Below are positions 25,487-35,230 of a DNA stretch of 47,434 nucleotides, one piece after another. The notes beneath the pieces are model-generated. The model saw only the letters and a list, made by a program, of their open reading frames with translations, did no database searches and was not told the DNA's origin. A program made the translations under genes and the position numbers. Every line of letters begins with the position of its first letter. The first letter of the stretch is position 1. Source of the DNA: CAZJBP01 sp964544115 (GTDB lineage Bacteria > Verrucomicrobiota > Kiritimatiellia > UBA8416 > JADHWI01); assembly GCA_964544115.1 (NCBI GenBank), contig CAZJBP010000003.1, positions 1-47,434 of the forward strand, in the 5' to 3' direction.

Positions 25487-27016
25487 CTATTCTTGCGGAT
25501 CGGCGGTGGGGAGGAGCTTGCGGATGGGGCCACCCTCCGACGGAGGGAGGACCATGGGCGATTCCCGGTACGCATCGCTGAGCCCACCGTCGCTCAGGTA
25601 CACGGCCTGGAAGCGGTTCGGGTGCGCGGCTAAGAAGCGGTCGATCCCCTCCTTGCTCAGATTAGGCGTGGCGGGGTAGCCGCATTCGAGGACCGGCCGG
25701 CCGGTAAAGAACCGGTAGCCCCATGCACCCCGGGCGATGATCAAAGCATTGGTCTCCGTGTTGGCGGCGATCCAGTCCACGTTGGGCGGCGACTGGGTCC
25801 GGTACTCGCGCACAAGCGGCCCGCGGTACGGGCGCGGCGGCTTCGGGGGCAGGCGGGCCAGGCCCGCGGAAACCGCGATGGACAGGGCGCAGAGGCCGGC
25901 CACGACCCGAGCGGCGTGTTCGGATGAGTGATCCCTGAGAAACTTATACATGGCCGCCAGCGCAAGGATCGCCAGCGGAGGAAAGACCGGGCTCAGCAGC
26001 CGCGTATCGATGGCGTCGATCTGGCGCAGCGTCGAGTGCGTGATGAGGAGCGCGGCGTACAGCACGACAAACCAGACGGGCGATGTCCGCGGGTCCGCGA
26101 TCTGCTGCCGCAGGTCGAGCCGCCGCTGTCGCCGCCAGAGCAGGATCAGATAGAAACCCAGAGCAACCACCAGGGCGGCCAGGGCCAGCGGCACCTGGGC
26201 GCGAATCGCCTCCCAGGTGCGGACCAGGTTCATGTTCAGCGTGTTCGGAGACGGGGGCGCTTCCGGGCCGAACAGCCGTCCGTCCATCAGCACGTTCCGC
26301 AGCAGCCACGGCCCGGACGCCGCCGCGAACACGCCGCCGAAGAGGAGGGTGTTCGCGAACAGCCGGGTGCGGCGATGCGGGTTCTCCGCATGGAGGTGCC
26401 GCTGCAGGAGGGCCAGAAAGCCCACGGGGGCCACGACGATGCCCGCGTAACGCGTCATGAAGGCGCCGCCGCCGAAGACGGCGGCCAGGGCCAGGGCCAG
26501 CCGGGACCCCGTCTGGATGTGCAGCACGCAGGACAGGAGAAACGCGAGGACCAGCGCCACGAACGGCGGCTCGGACCAGGCAAAGCCGAAGATCTCCATG
26601 CGTACGCCCAGGAGCACCAGCAGCACAACGCAGAGCCCGTGCACGCCTCGTCCCGACAGGCGGCAGCAGAGGCGGGCGCCCAGGAGGCCGGTTGCCACGA
26701 GCGACAGAATGTCGATGATCCGGACGGCCATGCCCGTGTCGCACCCGGCCTTCAGGGGCCCGGATAGCAGCAGGGGATAGAGCGGCGGCCAGGGGAGGGA
26801 CGGGTCCGGGACCTGCGCGGAATTGAGGCTCAGGTGGTAGGTGGCGATGCGGCCTTCCCGCGCGATCGTGCGGGCGATGTCGACGTAGTGCATGGAGTCC
26901 GGCGAGAACTGCACGTCCCCCGTGGCCTGCCAGGCGATGACCGCCGCGAAGGCGGCCCACGCGATCAGCCGCAGCGCTGCAAGCCATCGTGAGGATGAAG
27001 GCGGCGCATCTGTCAT
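25487..27016 (-). CDS. integral membrane GT39/ArnT-like glycosyltransferase family protein
   Basis: 509 residues with roughly ten to eleven membrane helices and a periplasmic C-terminal part (about 405-509). The segment SPDSMHYVDIARTIAREG in the first loop carries the acidic residue typical of GT-C fold enzymes that transfer sugars from polyprenyl-phosphate donors. Family assignment rests on topology and this loop. It lies one base after the UroD-like gene in the same direction, hence the same operon. A link to glycan catabolism is not obvious; it could decorate surface polymers. Confidence 0.65.
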   Translation of the reverse strand: MTDAPPSSSRWLAALRLIAWAAFAAVIAWQATGDVQFSPDSMHYVDIARTIAREGRIATYHLSLNSAQVPDPSLPWPPLYPLLLSGPLKAGCDTGMAVRIIDILSLVATGLLGARLCCRLSGRGVHGLCVVLLVLLGVRMEIFGFAWSEPPFVALVLAFLLSCVLHIQTGSRLALALAAVFGGGAFMTRYAGIVVAPVGFLALLQRHLHAENPHRRTRLFANTLLFGGVFAAASGPWLLRNVLMDGRLFGPEAPPSPNTLNMNLVRTWEAIRAQVPLALAALVVALGFYLILLWRRQRRLDLRQQIADPRTSPVWFVVLYAALLITHSTLRQIDAIDTRLLSPVFPPLAILALAAMYKFLRDHSSEHAARVVAGLCALSIAVSAGLARLPPKPPRPYRGPLVREYRTQSPPNVDWIAANTETNALIIARGAWGYRFFTGRPVLECGYPATPNLSKEGIDRFLAAHPNRFQAVYLSDGGLSDAYRESPMVLPPSEGGPIRKLLPTADPQE

Positions 27017-27017
27017 G

Positions 27018-28040
27018 TCAGCGGTCTCTCTCTGTCTTGCGGGACGATACGTTCAGCCCGGGGGATCTATTCGCCTCGTAGCGGCCGGAATCCCGCCACG
27101 CGCGGATCATGGCGCGGTAATTCTCCATCGGCACTTCAGGCTGGACCGCGTTGGAGGCGCCGAGGACGAGCCCGCCGTCGGCCTTGCACGTGGTCAGAAG
27201 GTTCCGGGTGGACTGGTACACGTCCTCCGGTTGGCCCCTGAACAGCAGCCCGCAGTCGATGTTGCCGCACAGGCAGAGGCGGCGCCCGACGGCATCCTTT
27301 GTCCTGCGCATGTCCATGCCGGCGACCGGATCGATGGCCTGTATCGCGTCCACGCCGGTCGACGCAAGCGCGTCCATGCATCGGGTGAGATCCCCGTCGG
27401 TGTGGAGGACGCTGTGCATCCCCATGTTCCGGGCGGCCGTCGCCCACTCGGCCAGATAGGGCAGGATCCAGCGCCGCATCTGCTCGGGATTGAAGAACGG
27501 GCCGGAGTTGTCGGCCATGTCCGAGGGCGTGACGACGACCTCCACGCCGCTGTCGCGCAGTCGCTTCGCCGCCTCGATGCCGCTGCGGAGAAACGCCCGC
27601 GCCATCTCATCAATGCCCTCGGGGTCGTCCACGAGGCGATAGCAGAACTCGGGTGAATAGTCCGCCCACAGGACGCCGCCGGAAATGGCCGCGAGGACGA
27701 GGTCGGGCGGGGCCATTTCCCGAAGTATGGCAGCCTGCCGGAAGCGGGTGTCGCCGGGCATGCAGTAGTAGGCCAGTTGCCCCGGGGCCTTTTCCCAATA
27801 CACGTTGGGAGTCGTCAGCGCCGCGTACTCCATGTCCGCCGAGACGGCGACCATGATTTCGGCGTTGGCGTGCATGGCCGCTTCCTGACTGGCCGCCGGG
27901 AGCGCCTCGAACTCGTGGCCCAGAATGACGTGCCTTCCGGAGGCCGCGTCCCACGCCTGAAACTCCAGCTCCCAGATCGGCACCGCGCCTGCCGGCGTGC
28001 GCCGCTCCAGGGCGGCTATCATGTCCTCTCGCTTTCCCAT
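27018..28040 (-). CDS. uroporphyrinogen decarboxylase-like protein (UroD superfamily)
   Basis: 340 residues from ATG 28040, supported by GGAAGG six to seven bases upstream. A longer open frame to 28160 lacks a ribosome-binding site. It is a UroD-fold barrel with VVVTPSDMADNSG and VLHTDGDLTRC (H213-T-D215), then LCLCGNIDC (C256, C258, C263). Corrinoid methyltransferases of this superfamily (MtaA, CmuA) use His-x-Cys...Cys; this protein has His-x-Asp instead, so zinc binding of that type is doubtful. UroD-like paralogues are numerous in PVC bacteria and mostly uncharacterised. It is not likely to be the haem enzyme itself. Transcribed with the GH20 upstream. Confidence 0.75.
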   Translation of the reverse strand: MGKREDMIAALERRTPAGAVPIWELEFQAWDAASGRHVILGHEFEALPAASQEAAMHANAEIMVAVSADMEYAALTTPNVYWEKAPGQLAYYCMPGDTRFRQAAILREMAPPDLVLAAISGGVLWADYSPEFCYRLVDDPEGIDEMARAFLRSGIEAAKRLRDSGVEVVVTPSDMADNSGPFFNPEQMRRWILPYLAEWATAARNMGMHSVLHTDGDLTRCMDALASTGVDAIQAIDPVAGMDMRRTKDAVGRRLCLCGNIDCGLLFRGQPEDVYQSTRNLLTTCKADGGLVLGASNAVQPEVPMENYRAMIRAWRDSGRYEANRSPGLNVSSRKTERDR

Positions 28041-28083
28041 CGTGTGCCTTCCAGCCTGCGCGCTCCCCCGCTTCAGCCGCCGT

Positions 28084-29568
28084 CTACGGCGAACGGCGGA
28101 CCCCCATGGCGGCCAGGCGTTGCGCGTGAACGGCCACCCGCGCGGCGAAATTCGCGGCATCGCGCGGCCCCGCCGGCGACCAGACCACTTCCGTGAGCGC
28201 GCAGGCGCGGGGATAGACCAGGTTCTCGATCTCCCGCTCGGTGGGGTGGCCGTCGGTCCACATCTGCGCCTGGGCGCCGAGGATGTGCGCGGCCTGCCCG
28301 GCGGTGAGCCCCTCGGGGATGGGCTCGAAGCTGTAGACCTTCTCCAGCGGGGTCGTGGTCTCGGGATAGTCGAAGTAGGTGTGCGTCGTGGGGGCCATTA
28401 CAACATCGTGGCCGGCCTTTGCGGCGGCGATGCCGCCGGCCGTGCCGCGCCAGGCCATGACGGCGGCGTTGGGGGCGAGCCCGCCTTCGAGGATCTCGTC
28501 CCAGCCGATCAGGCGGCGTCCCCGCGCGTTCAGGAACGCCTCGATCCGCTTCACGAAGTAGCTCTGCAACTCCTCGTCGTTCGCCAGGTGCTCGGCCTTC
28601 TTTTTGGCCTGGCAGACCGGGCACTTTGCCCAGTGCTCCTTGGGACACTCGTCGCCCCCGATGTGAATGTACGTCGACGGGAAGAGCTCGATCACCTGGG
28701 ACAGCACTTCCTCGAGAAACGCGTAGGTCTTCTCGTTGCCGACGCAGTACTCCCAGTGGTCAAACTCCCCCATGGTGTGAGGAACAGGGCAGTCGAGGTC
28801 AGGGTAGGCGATCAGGGCCGGCGTGGAGTGACCCGGCATGTCGATCTCCGGCACCACCGTGATGTGCCGCTCGGCGGCATACCGGACCACCTGCCGGACC
28901 TCGTCGTGGGTGTAGGTGCCGGGCTTCACGCCCCGCTTCGGGTCGCCCATCAGGCGCTTGCCGCGGGTGGCGGGATCCGTCAGCCGGGGATAGCCGCGGA
29001 TTTCCAGTGGCCAGGTGCCCAGGTCGGTGATGTGCCAGTGCAGGATGTTGAACTTGTGAAGCGCCATCAGGTCGATGAAGCGCAGGATGAACGGCAGGTG
29101 CTGGAAGTCGTGCCCGGTGTCGAGCATCAGCCCCCGCCACCCGAAGCGCGGTTGGTCCCGGATCTCCACGCACGGGGCTGTCCACGCCACGCCCGGCACG
29201 GCGCGCGGTGAGAAGATCTCGGGCGGCAACAGTTGGCGGAAGGTCTGAACGGCGTAGAAGAGCCCGGCCTGGGTCGCGGCAACCAGGGTCACGCCTGCCG
29301 GCGAGACGATCAGTTCATAGCCTTCCGCCCCCATGTCGGTTAAGCCCGCGTCCTGGACGAGAACGATGGCGCCCCCGGCGCGTCCGGCGACGGCAGTCGC
29401 TTTCAAGTCGAAGCCGGTGGCGGGCCGGAGAAAGTCCGCCAGTTGGGCCGCCGTCGCGCGGCTGGCCTCGTCGGCAACCACAACGGTGCCGGCGGTGAGG
29501 GTGAAGAACCCCGCCTGAGGCCGCATCGCGACCGGCCGGGGAATCAGAGAAGGAATCGTGGTGTTCAT
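28084..29568 (-). CDS. GH20 beta-N-acetylhexosaminidase, canonical
   Basis: 494 residues from ATG 29568 (AGGAG upstream; an in-frame TTG at 29589 is less likely). A GH20 domain 2 (about 5-130) precedes the barrel with LHWHITDLGTWPLEI, VPEIDMPGHSTPA and IHIGGDECPKEHW (D306-E307), the intact acetamide-positioning Asp and acid Glu. It removes terminal beta-GlcNAc or GalNAc. No signal peptide, so it should act on imported oligosaccharides, unlike the two exported, atypical GH20 proteins at 3893-8749. First gene of a three-gene minus-strand operon. Confidence 0.9.
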   Translation of the reverse strand: MNTTIPSLIPRPVAMRPQAGFFTLTAGTVVVADEASRATAAQLADFLRPATGFDLKATAVAGRAGGAIVLVQDAGLTDMGAEGYELIVSPAGVTLVAATQAGLFYAVQTFRQLLPPEIFSPRAVPGVAWTAPCVEIRDQPRFGWRGLMLDTGHDFQHLPFILRFIDLMALHKFNILHWHITDLGTWPLEIRGYPRLTDPATRGKRLMGDPKRGVKPGTYTHDEVRQVVRYAAERHITVVPEIDMPGHSTPALIAYPDLDCPVPHTMGEFDHWEYCVGNEKTYAFLEEVLSQVIELFPSTYIHIGGDECPKEHWAKCPVCQAKKKAEHLANDEELQSYFVKRIEAFLNARGRRLIGWDEILEGGLAPNAAVMAWRGTAGGIAAAKAGHDVVMAPTTHTYFDYPETTTPLEKVYSFEPIPEGLTAGQAAHILGAQAQMWTDGHPTEREIENLVYPRACALTEVVWSPAGPRDAANFAARVAVHAQRLAAMGVRRSP

Positions 29569-29598
29569 GCTCGTGCCGCTCCTGTTCAACAGGGCGCG

Positions 29599-29626
29599 AG
29601 TATAGAACGATGGGGTGGCGGTTCAA
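29599..29626 (-). promoter_or_regulatory. candidate promoter for the GH20-UroD-GT39 operon
   Basis: On the minus strand TTGAAC (29626-29621) is followed after 16 bases by TATACT (29604-29599, five of six to the -10 consensus). Transcription would start near 29592, about 24 bases before the ATG at 29568. Confidence 0.5.
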
Positions 29627-29637
29627 GCGTTTCTCCA

Positions 29638-29666
29638 TTGAAAGCGCATGCTGAAGTCTCTATCGT
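29638..29666 (+). promoter_or_regulatory. candidate promoter for the Gfo/Idh-GH78 set
   Basis: TTGAAA (29638-29643) is separated by 17 bases from TATCGT (29661-29666). It is back-to-back with the minus-strand promoter at 29599-29626 in the same divergent region, so the two operons may share control. Confidence 0.45.
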
Positions 29667-29743
29667 CTTGGGCTTTTCAGGGCTCGTCCTCGAAACGGGG
29701 GGCGGACGCCGGCAAGGATCGTAACGGGGAGGGACTCGGAAAG

Positions 29744-30868
29744 ATGAAGAAGGCGACGAAGACGACGGCGAAGACAAAGGTCGGCATTATCGGCTGCGGA
29801 AACATTTCCGGAATCTACTTCAAGAACCTCTGCACGGTCTTCAAGAACGTCGAGGTCAAGGCGTGCTCGGACCTGGACATGGATCGCGCCAGGGCCAAGG
29901 CAGCCGAGTATCCGGGCGTCGCCGCCGTGTCGGTGGCTGAGCTGCTGGCGGACAAGGAGATCCAGGTGGTCGTCAACCTGACCACGCCCCAGGGGCACTT
30001 CGACGTCTGCATGCAGGCGGTGCAGGCCGGCAAGAGCGCCCACGTGGAAAAGCCGCTCACCCTCACCCGCAAGGAAGGCCAGACCCTCCTCAGCGCCGCC
30101 AAGGCCAAGGGCGTGCGGGTCGGCAGCGCCCCGGACACGTTCATGGGCGCGGGCATCCAGACCTGCCGCAAGCTGATTGACGACGGCTGGATCGGCGAGC
30201 CGGTCGGAGCCCAGGCGTTCATGCTGTGCCACGGCCACGAGAGCTGGCACCCGGATCCGGAGTTCTACTACAAGAAGGGCGGCGGCCCCATGTTCGACAT
30301 GGGCCCCTACTACGTGACGGCCCTGGTCTCCCTGCTCGGGCCGGTGAAGACGATCGCCGGGTCGACGCGCATGACGTTCCCCGAGCGCACGATCACCAGC
30401 GCGAAGAAGTACGGCACGAAGGTGGAGGTCGAGGTGCCGACGCACGTGACGGGCATCATGAACTTCGCCAACGGCGCGATCGGCACGATCGTGACCAGCT
30501 TCGATGTCTGGGCCGCGACCCATCCGTGCATCGAGATCTTCGGCACCGAGGGCACCCTGAGCGTTCCTGACCCCAACGGGTTCGGCGGGCCGGTCCGGGT
30601 GTGGCGGCGCACGCAGGGCCAGTGGATGGATGTCCCGCTGATGTTCAGCTATGCCGACAACGGCCGCGGCATCGGCGCCGCGGACATGGCCCGGGGCATC
30701 GCGACGGGGCGGCCGCACCGCGCGAACGGCGACCTGGCGTTCCACGTTCTGGACATCATGCACGCGATCCATGACGCGTCGGATAAGGGCCAGACCATGA
30801 CGCTGCAGAGCACGTGCGAGCGTCCGATCCCGATGGTGGCCAACCTGCTGGCCGGCGAACTGGACTGA
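29744..30868 (+). CDS. Gfo/Idh/MocA family oxidoreductase
   Basis: 374 residues from ATG 29744, which follows GGGGAGGG; the open frame upstream has no start signal. The Rossmann motif VGIIGCGNISGIYF is near the N-terminus after a lysine-rich lead (MKKATKTTAKTK). HVEKPLTLT carries the Glu-Lys-Pro of the family, and the GGGPMFDMGPYYVTALVSLLGP segment belongs to the C-terminal substrate domain. NAD(P)-dependent oxidation or reduction of a sugar or inositol is expected; the substrate is unknown. Its stop lies 11 bases before the rhamnosidase start, indicating one operon. Confidence 0.85.
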   Translation: MKKATKTTAKTKVGIIGCGNISGIYFKNLCTVFKNVEVKACSDLDMDRARAKAAEYPGVAAVSVAELLADKEIQVVVNLTTPQGHFDVCMQAVQAGKSAHVEKPLTLTRKEGQTLLSAAKAKGVRVGSAPDTFMGAGIQTCRKLIDDGWIGEPVGAQAFMLCHGHESWHPDPEFYYKKGGGPMFDMGPYYVTALVSLLGPVKTIAGSTRMTFPERTITSAKKYGTKVEVEVPTHVTGIMNFANGAIGTIVTSFDVWAATHPCIEIFGTEGTLSVPDPNGFGGPVRVWRRTQGQWMDVPLMFSYADNGRGIGAADMARGIATGRPHRANGDLAFHVLDIMHAIHDASDKGQTMTLQSTCERPIPMVANLLAGELD

Positions 30869-30879
30869 GTCGACGCCCC

Positions 30880-33450
30880 ATGCCTGTGGAACTGCGCTGC
30901 GAACACCTGGTGAACCCCACGGGCGTGGAAGACCCACGCCCGCGTCTCTCCTGGCGGCTGGAGGATCCGCGCCAGGGGGCCCGCCAGACGGCCTATCGGA
31001 TTGTGGCCGCGTCGTCCCTTGGAAAACTCGAGACGAAGCCGGATCTCTGGGATACCGGCGTCGTCCCGGGCGACACCACGCTGGACGTCGAGTACGGCGG
31101 CCGCAAGCTCCGCTCCCGGCAGACCGTGTACTGGCGGGTGCAGTCCTGGGATCAGGACCGCCAGCCCACGGAGTGGAGCGCGCCGGCGACGTTCGAGATG
31201 GGGCTGCTGAGCCCCGCCGACTGGACCGCCACATGGATCGGGCGGCCGCTGGAGGGGAGCGAGGGCTTCCAGCCCAGCCCCTTCCTGCGGCGCGGCTTCG
31301 ACCTGGCGGCCGCCCCGGTCCGGGCGCGGCTTTACGTCACCGCCCGCGGCGTGTTCGAGGCCTTCCTCAACGGCGAGCGGGTGGGGCAGGACTGCTTCAC
31401 GCCCGGCTGGACCGATTACCGCAAGCGCATCCCGTACCAGGTCTACGACGTCACGTCCCTCCTGCGGCCGGGCGCCAATGCCATCGGCGCGATCCTGGGC
31501 GACGGCTGGTACGCCGGCTACCTCGGCTGGGGACACACGCGCCACCGCGACGGCGACCAGCTCTCGCTCTGCGCGCAGCTCGAGATCGAGCACGCGGACG
31601 GAACCCGGCAGACGATCGTCAGCGACCCATCCTGGAAGACCTCCTTTGGCCCGCTCCTGCGAGGCGACTTCTACAACGGCGAGACCTACGATGCGCGCCG
31701 CGAGCTGCCCGGCTGGAGCACGGCGGCGTTTAACGACAGCGCGTGGCAGCCCGCGGTGGCGTTCGACGCGCCCGCCGCGAAGCGGGTCGTGCGCCGGACG
31801 CCGCCGGTCCGTCGCCAGGAGGAGCTTCCGACGGCGGCGCTCACCGAGCCGCAGTTCGGCGTGCACGTGTTCGACCTCGGGCAGAACATTGTCGGCTGGG
31901 CCCGCATCCGCGTCAGCGGCGCTCCGGGCGACACGGTCACCATCCGCTACGCCGAGATGCTCAATGCGGACGGAACGCTCTATACGGCCAACCTGCGCGC
32001 GGCCCGGTGCACCGACGAGTACATCTGCCGGGGCGGCGGCGAAGAGGTCTACGAGCCGCGCTTCACCTTCCACGGCTTCCGCTACGTCGAGCTCACCGGG
32101 CTGCGCGCCAAGCCGGCCGCCGCGGACGTCACCGGCGTGGTGCTGCACTCGGAGATCGCTCCGACCGGAACGTTCGAGTGCTCCGACCCGCTCATCAACC
32201 GCCTGCAGCAGAACATCGCCTGGGGCCAGCGCGGCAACTTCCTCGAGGCGCCGACGGACTGCCCGCAGCGCGACGAGCGCCTGGGCTGGACCGGCGACGC
32301 GCAGGTGTTCGCGCCCACGGCCTGCTTCAACCGCGACGTGGCGGCCTTCTTCACCAAGTGGTGCATCGACGTCGAGGACTCCCAGTTCCCCGACGGCGCC
32401 TACCCGCACGTGGCGCCCGACGCGCTGCGCGACGGCGGCCGCGGCTGCGCGGCGTGGTCCGACGCGGGCGTGATCGTCCCATGGACCGTGTACCTGTGCT
32501 ACGGCGACACGCGCATCCTCGAGCGGCAGTACGACTCCATGGTCCGGTGGGTCGGCTGGCGCATCAAGAACAGCAAGGACCTGATCTGCCGCGAGGCCAT
32601 GTTCGGCGACTGGCTGGCGCCGGATCCCAACACGCCGCGGGAGGCGATCGCCACGGCCTACTTCGCGCGCACCGCCGAGCTGCTCTCCCGCGCCGCCGCC
32701 GTTCTCGGCCGCCGCGCGGATGCCGCCAAGTACCGCAAGCTGGCGGCGCGGGTGCGCGCGGCGTTCAACCGCGAGCTGGTCACGCCGTCCGGCCGCATCA
32801 TCGGCGACTCGCAGACCGTCTACCTGCTGGCGCTGGCGTTCGACCTGCTGCCGCCGGCGAAGCGGCGCTACGCGCTCGACCGGCTCGTGCGGGACATCAC
32901 GGCGCGGCAGGACCATCTGTCGACCGGCTTCGTCGGCACGCCGCTGCTGTGCCCCGTGCTCAGCCGCTACGGCCGCACGGACATCGCCTACAAGCTGCTC
33001 CAGCAGCGGACCTACCCGGCGTGGCTCTACACGGTGCTGCAGGGCGCCACGACCATGTGGGAGCGCTGGAACAGCTTCGACAAGGAAAAGGGCTTCGGCG
33101 ACGCGAGCATGAACTCCTTCAACCATTACGCCTACGGCGCAATCGGGGAATGGATGTACAGCACGGTCGCAGGCATCGCCCTCGACCCGGCCAAGCCGGG
33201 CTACAAGCACATCCTCATCCGGCCGCAGCCGGGAGGCGGCCTGACCAGCGCCCGCGGCGAACTGCTGACCCGCCACGGACGCGTCGCCTGCGCCTGGACG
33301 CTGGAAGGCCGGCAGATGAAGGTCGATGTGACGGTGCCGCCCAACACGACGGCCACGGTCACACTGCCGGGGCGCCCGCCGAAGCGCGTGGCCGCGGGCA
33401 CGTACGCCTTCAGCGTGCGCCGGCCGGCCGATGCGACCGGAAAACCTTAG
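30880..33450 (+). CDS. GH78 alpha-L-rhamnosidase
   Basis: 856 residues from ATG 30880. Multi-domain GH78: N-terminal Fn3-like part with GVEDPRPRLSWRLED, a carbohydrate-binding beta-sandwich (about 115-310), the concanavalin-like region and the (alpha/alpha)6 barrel starting near 428. The catalytic-region motif PTDCPQRDERLGWTGDAQVF (458-477) is intact (D465, E466, D473). It cleaves terminal alpha-L-rhamnose. No signal peptide, so cytoplasmic action is expected. Its ribosome-binding site is weak, which suggests translation coupled to the oxidoreductase upstream. Length is ordinary for the family. Confidence 0.88.
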   Translation: MPVELRCEHLVNPTGVEDPRPRLSWRLEDPRQGARQTAYRIVAASSLGKLETKPDLWDTGVVPGDTTLDVEYGGRKLRSRQTVYWRVQSWDQDRQPTEWSAPATFEMGLLSPADWTATWIGRPLEGSEGFQPSPFLRRGFDLAAAPVRARLYVTARGVFEAFLNGERVGQDCFTPGWTDYRKRIPYQVYDVTSLLRPGANAIGAILGDGWYAGYLGWGHTRHRDGDQLSLCAQLEIEHADGTRQTIVSDPSWKTSFGPLLRGDFYNGETYDARRELPGWSTAAFNDSAWQPAVAFDAPAAKRVVRRTPPVRRQEELPTAALTEPQFGVHVFDLGQNIVGWARIRVSGAPGDTVTIRYAEMLNADGTLYTANLRAARCTDEYICRGGGEEVYEPRFTFHGFRYVELTGLRAKPAAADVTGVVLHSEIAPTGTFECSDPLINRLQQNIAWGQRGNFLEAPTDCPQRDERLGWTGDAQVFAPTACFNRDVAAFFTKWCIDVEDSQFPDGAYPHVAPDALRDGGRGCAAWSDAGVIVPWTVYLCYGDTRILERQYDSMVRWVGWRIKNSKDLICREAMFGDWLAPDPNTPREAIATAYFARTAELLSRAAAVLGRRADAAKYRKLAARVRAAFNRELVTPSGRIIGDSQTVYLLALAFDLLPPAKRRYALDRLVRDITARQDHLSTGFVGTPLLCPVLSRYGRTDIAYKLLQQRTYPAWLYTVLQGATTMWERWNSFDKEKGFGDASMNSFNHYAYGAIGEWMYSTVAGIALDPAKPGYKHILIRPQPGGGLTSARGELLTRHGRVACAWTLEGRQMKVDVTVPPNTTATVTLPGRPPKRVAAGTYAFSVRRPADATGKP

Positions 33451-33524
33451 CTCGGCACTCGAACAGCACACACCTGGACGCAGCCGGCAGCGGCCGTGCG
33501 CGTCCGCCACGGAGGGATGACACG

Positions 33525-35195
33525 ATGCAGACGTCCGCGTTCATTCTGAAGCCCAACGATCGGATCGTGTTCTACGGCGACTCGATCACCGAACAGCATC
33601 TCTATACGAACTACGTCGAGAGCTACCTCTCCACGCGGTTCCCCGAGCTGAAGCTCTCCTTCTTCAACGCCGGCTGGGGCGGCGACACGGCGCCCGGCGG
33701 CGCAAAGCGGCTCCAGCGCGATGTGCTGAATCTCAAGCCGACAGTGGTGACGCTCTGCTTCGGGATGAACGATGGGCGCTACTGCCCGCCGACGGACGAG
33801 ATCCGGACCACCTTCGTCGCGGGCCTGCGGGAGATCGTGGCGCGCCTGAAGGCCGCGAACGTCCGCGTCGTCCTGCTCACGCCGGGCATGGCGGACGGCG
33901 TGGCGAACCCCGGCCTCGGCGCGGTGGACTACAACCGGCGCGGGCTGCGGATCCTGGCCGATGAGGTCGTGAAGCTGGCCCGGGAGGAGGGTCTGCCCTG
34001 CGCCGATCTGAACCGTCTGATGACCGACGTCGACGTCCGCGGCAAGGCGGCCGATCCGACGTTCTGCATGATGCCGGACGGGTTTCATCCCGAGCCGTCC
34101 GGCCATCTCGTCATGGCGTTCGGCGTGCTGCAGGCGCTGGGCGTGCCGACGCGGCAACAGTCCGTGACCGTGGACTGCGCCTCGGGCGAAGCGTCGGCGT
34201 CGGAGGGAATCACCGTCCGCCGGCCGCGCCGCCACGAGGTCGGTTTCCGCCTGGACCTGAAGCTGGACCGGCTGCCGTTTTTTGTCGAGCCGGCCGCGCG
34301 CAAGGTGCTGCCCTTCCTGCCGTTCCAGGAGACCTTCAACGCGCTCACGCTGGTGGTGCGGAGCCTGCCGTCGGCCAGCGCGTCGCTCCGCGCCCAGGGG
34401 CCCAGCCGCCCCGAGTTCCTGCGCGCCCAGCTCGAGGCGGGCATCAACCTCTTCGACCAGTGGATGCTGTCGCCGGTGCGCAATGCCGAGGCGATCCACC
34501 GCTACACGGCGGAGAAGGACCAGATCTACTTCCGGCTCTGGCGCGGCCTGGCCCTGAACGGCGAGAATTCCACCTACTACAACTCCAAGCTGCACAGCGC
34601 CGTCATCCGCCTGGGGCCGGGCATGGAGCGCGGCCGCGAGCACCTGCTGGCCAAGGCCGCGCTCAGCTGCGCGCTGCACATCGTGGCCACCGACAAGCCG
34701 AGCGAGGTGCTGCTGGACGGAGACTTTGTCAGCCAGTGGAGTCTCCGGGGCGCCTATCCGCGGCCGTACGACCAGGACCGCCTCGGCGGCGAGGCCGCGT
34801 TCTCGGCCAAGGCTCCGGCCCTGGGGCCGGACTGGGTCAGCGCCGATCCTGCGTGGCCCGCCTCGCAGATGATGCTAAAGGCCTTCGGCCAGCAGTCCGA
34901 GTGCTTTGCCTACGCCGTGACCCTGGTGGAGTCGCCCGTCGCGCAGCGGGCCGAGCTGCTGATCGGCAGTGATGACGGCGCGGCGGCCTGGCTCAACGGC
35001 GAAGCCATCCACAGCAACCTCGATGCCCGCCGCGGGCTGGCGCCGGATCAGGACCGCGTCCCCGTACGCCTCAAGGCCGGGCCCAACGTGCTGCTCCTCA
35101 AGATCACGCAGGGCGATGGCGACTGGGGCCTCTGCGCCCGGTTCGCCGGCCTGCGCCGTCCGCTGAACGAGCGCCGCCCGCCGCAAAACGCTTGA
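33525..35195 (+). CDS. SGNH/GDSL hydrolase with C-terminal beta-sandwich module
   Basis: 556 residues from ATG 33525 (GGAGGG eight bases upstream); the frame stays open far upstream through the GH78 gene, but that is a shadow. The SGNH esterase domain is about 1-215: S20 in FYGDSITEQ, G53, N82 in GMND, D185 and H188 in DGFHPEP. The middle part (about 230-420) is of unknown fold. The tail (about 440-545), with GSDDGAAAWLNGEAIH and NVLLLKITQG, resembles the tail of the two exported GH20 proteins. Likely a deacylase for sugars, such as a rhamnose-related acetyl esterase. No signal peptide. Third gene after the oxidoreductase and rhamnosidase. Confidence 0.82.
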   Translation: MQTSAFILKPNDRIVFYGDSITEQHLYTNYVESYLSTRFPELKLSFFNAGWGGDTAPGGAKRLQRDVLNLKPTVVTLCFGMNDGRYCPPTDEIRTTFVAGLREIVARLKAANVRVVLLTPGMADGVANPGLGAVDYNRRGLRILADEVVKLAREEGLPCADLNRLMTDVDVRGKAADPTFCMMPDGFHPEPSGHLVMAFGVLQALGVPTRQQSVTVDCASGEASASEGITVRRPRRHEVGFRLDLKLDRLPFFVEPAARKVLPFLPFQETFNALTLVVRSLPSASASLRAQGPSRPEFLRAQLEAGINLFDQWMLSPVRNAEAIHRYTAEKDQIYFRLWRGLALNGENSTYYNSKLHSAVIRLGPGMERGREHLLAKAALSCALHIVATDKPSEVLLDGDFVSQWSLRGAYPRPYDQDRLGGEAAFSAKAPALGPDWVSADPAWPASQMMLKAFGQQSECFAYAVTLVESPVAQRAELLIGSDDGAAAWLNGEAIHSNLDARRGLAPDQDRVPVRLKAGPNVLLLKITQGDGDWGLCARFAGLRRPLNERRPPQNA

Positions 35196-35230
35196 TCGCC
35201 GGTTGCGCGTGCGCGGTTCGTCGACCGTGA

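Noticed and set aside
30649..33510. A frame of over 900 codons antisense to the GH78 gene
   Set aside because: Composition is that of a shadow frame and the GH78 coding on the plus strand is unambiguous.
31743..33524. Upstream open frame joined to the SGNH hydrolase
   Set aside because: It overlaps the GH78 gene out of frame; the ATG at 33525 has a good ribosome-binding site and starts right at the esterase domain.
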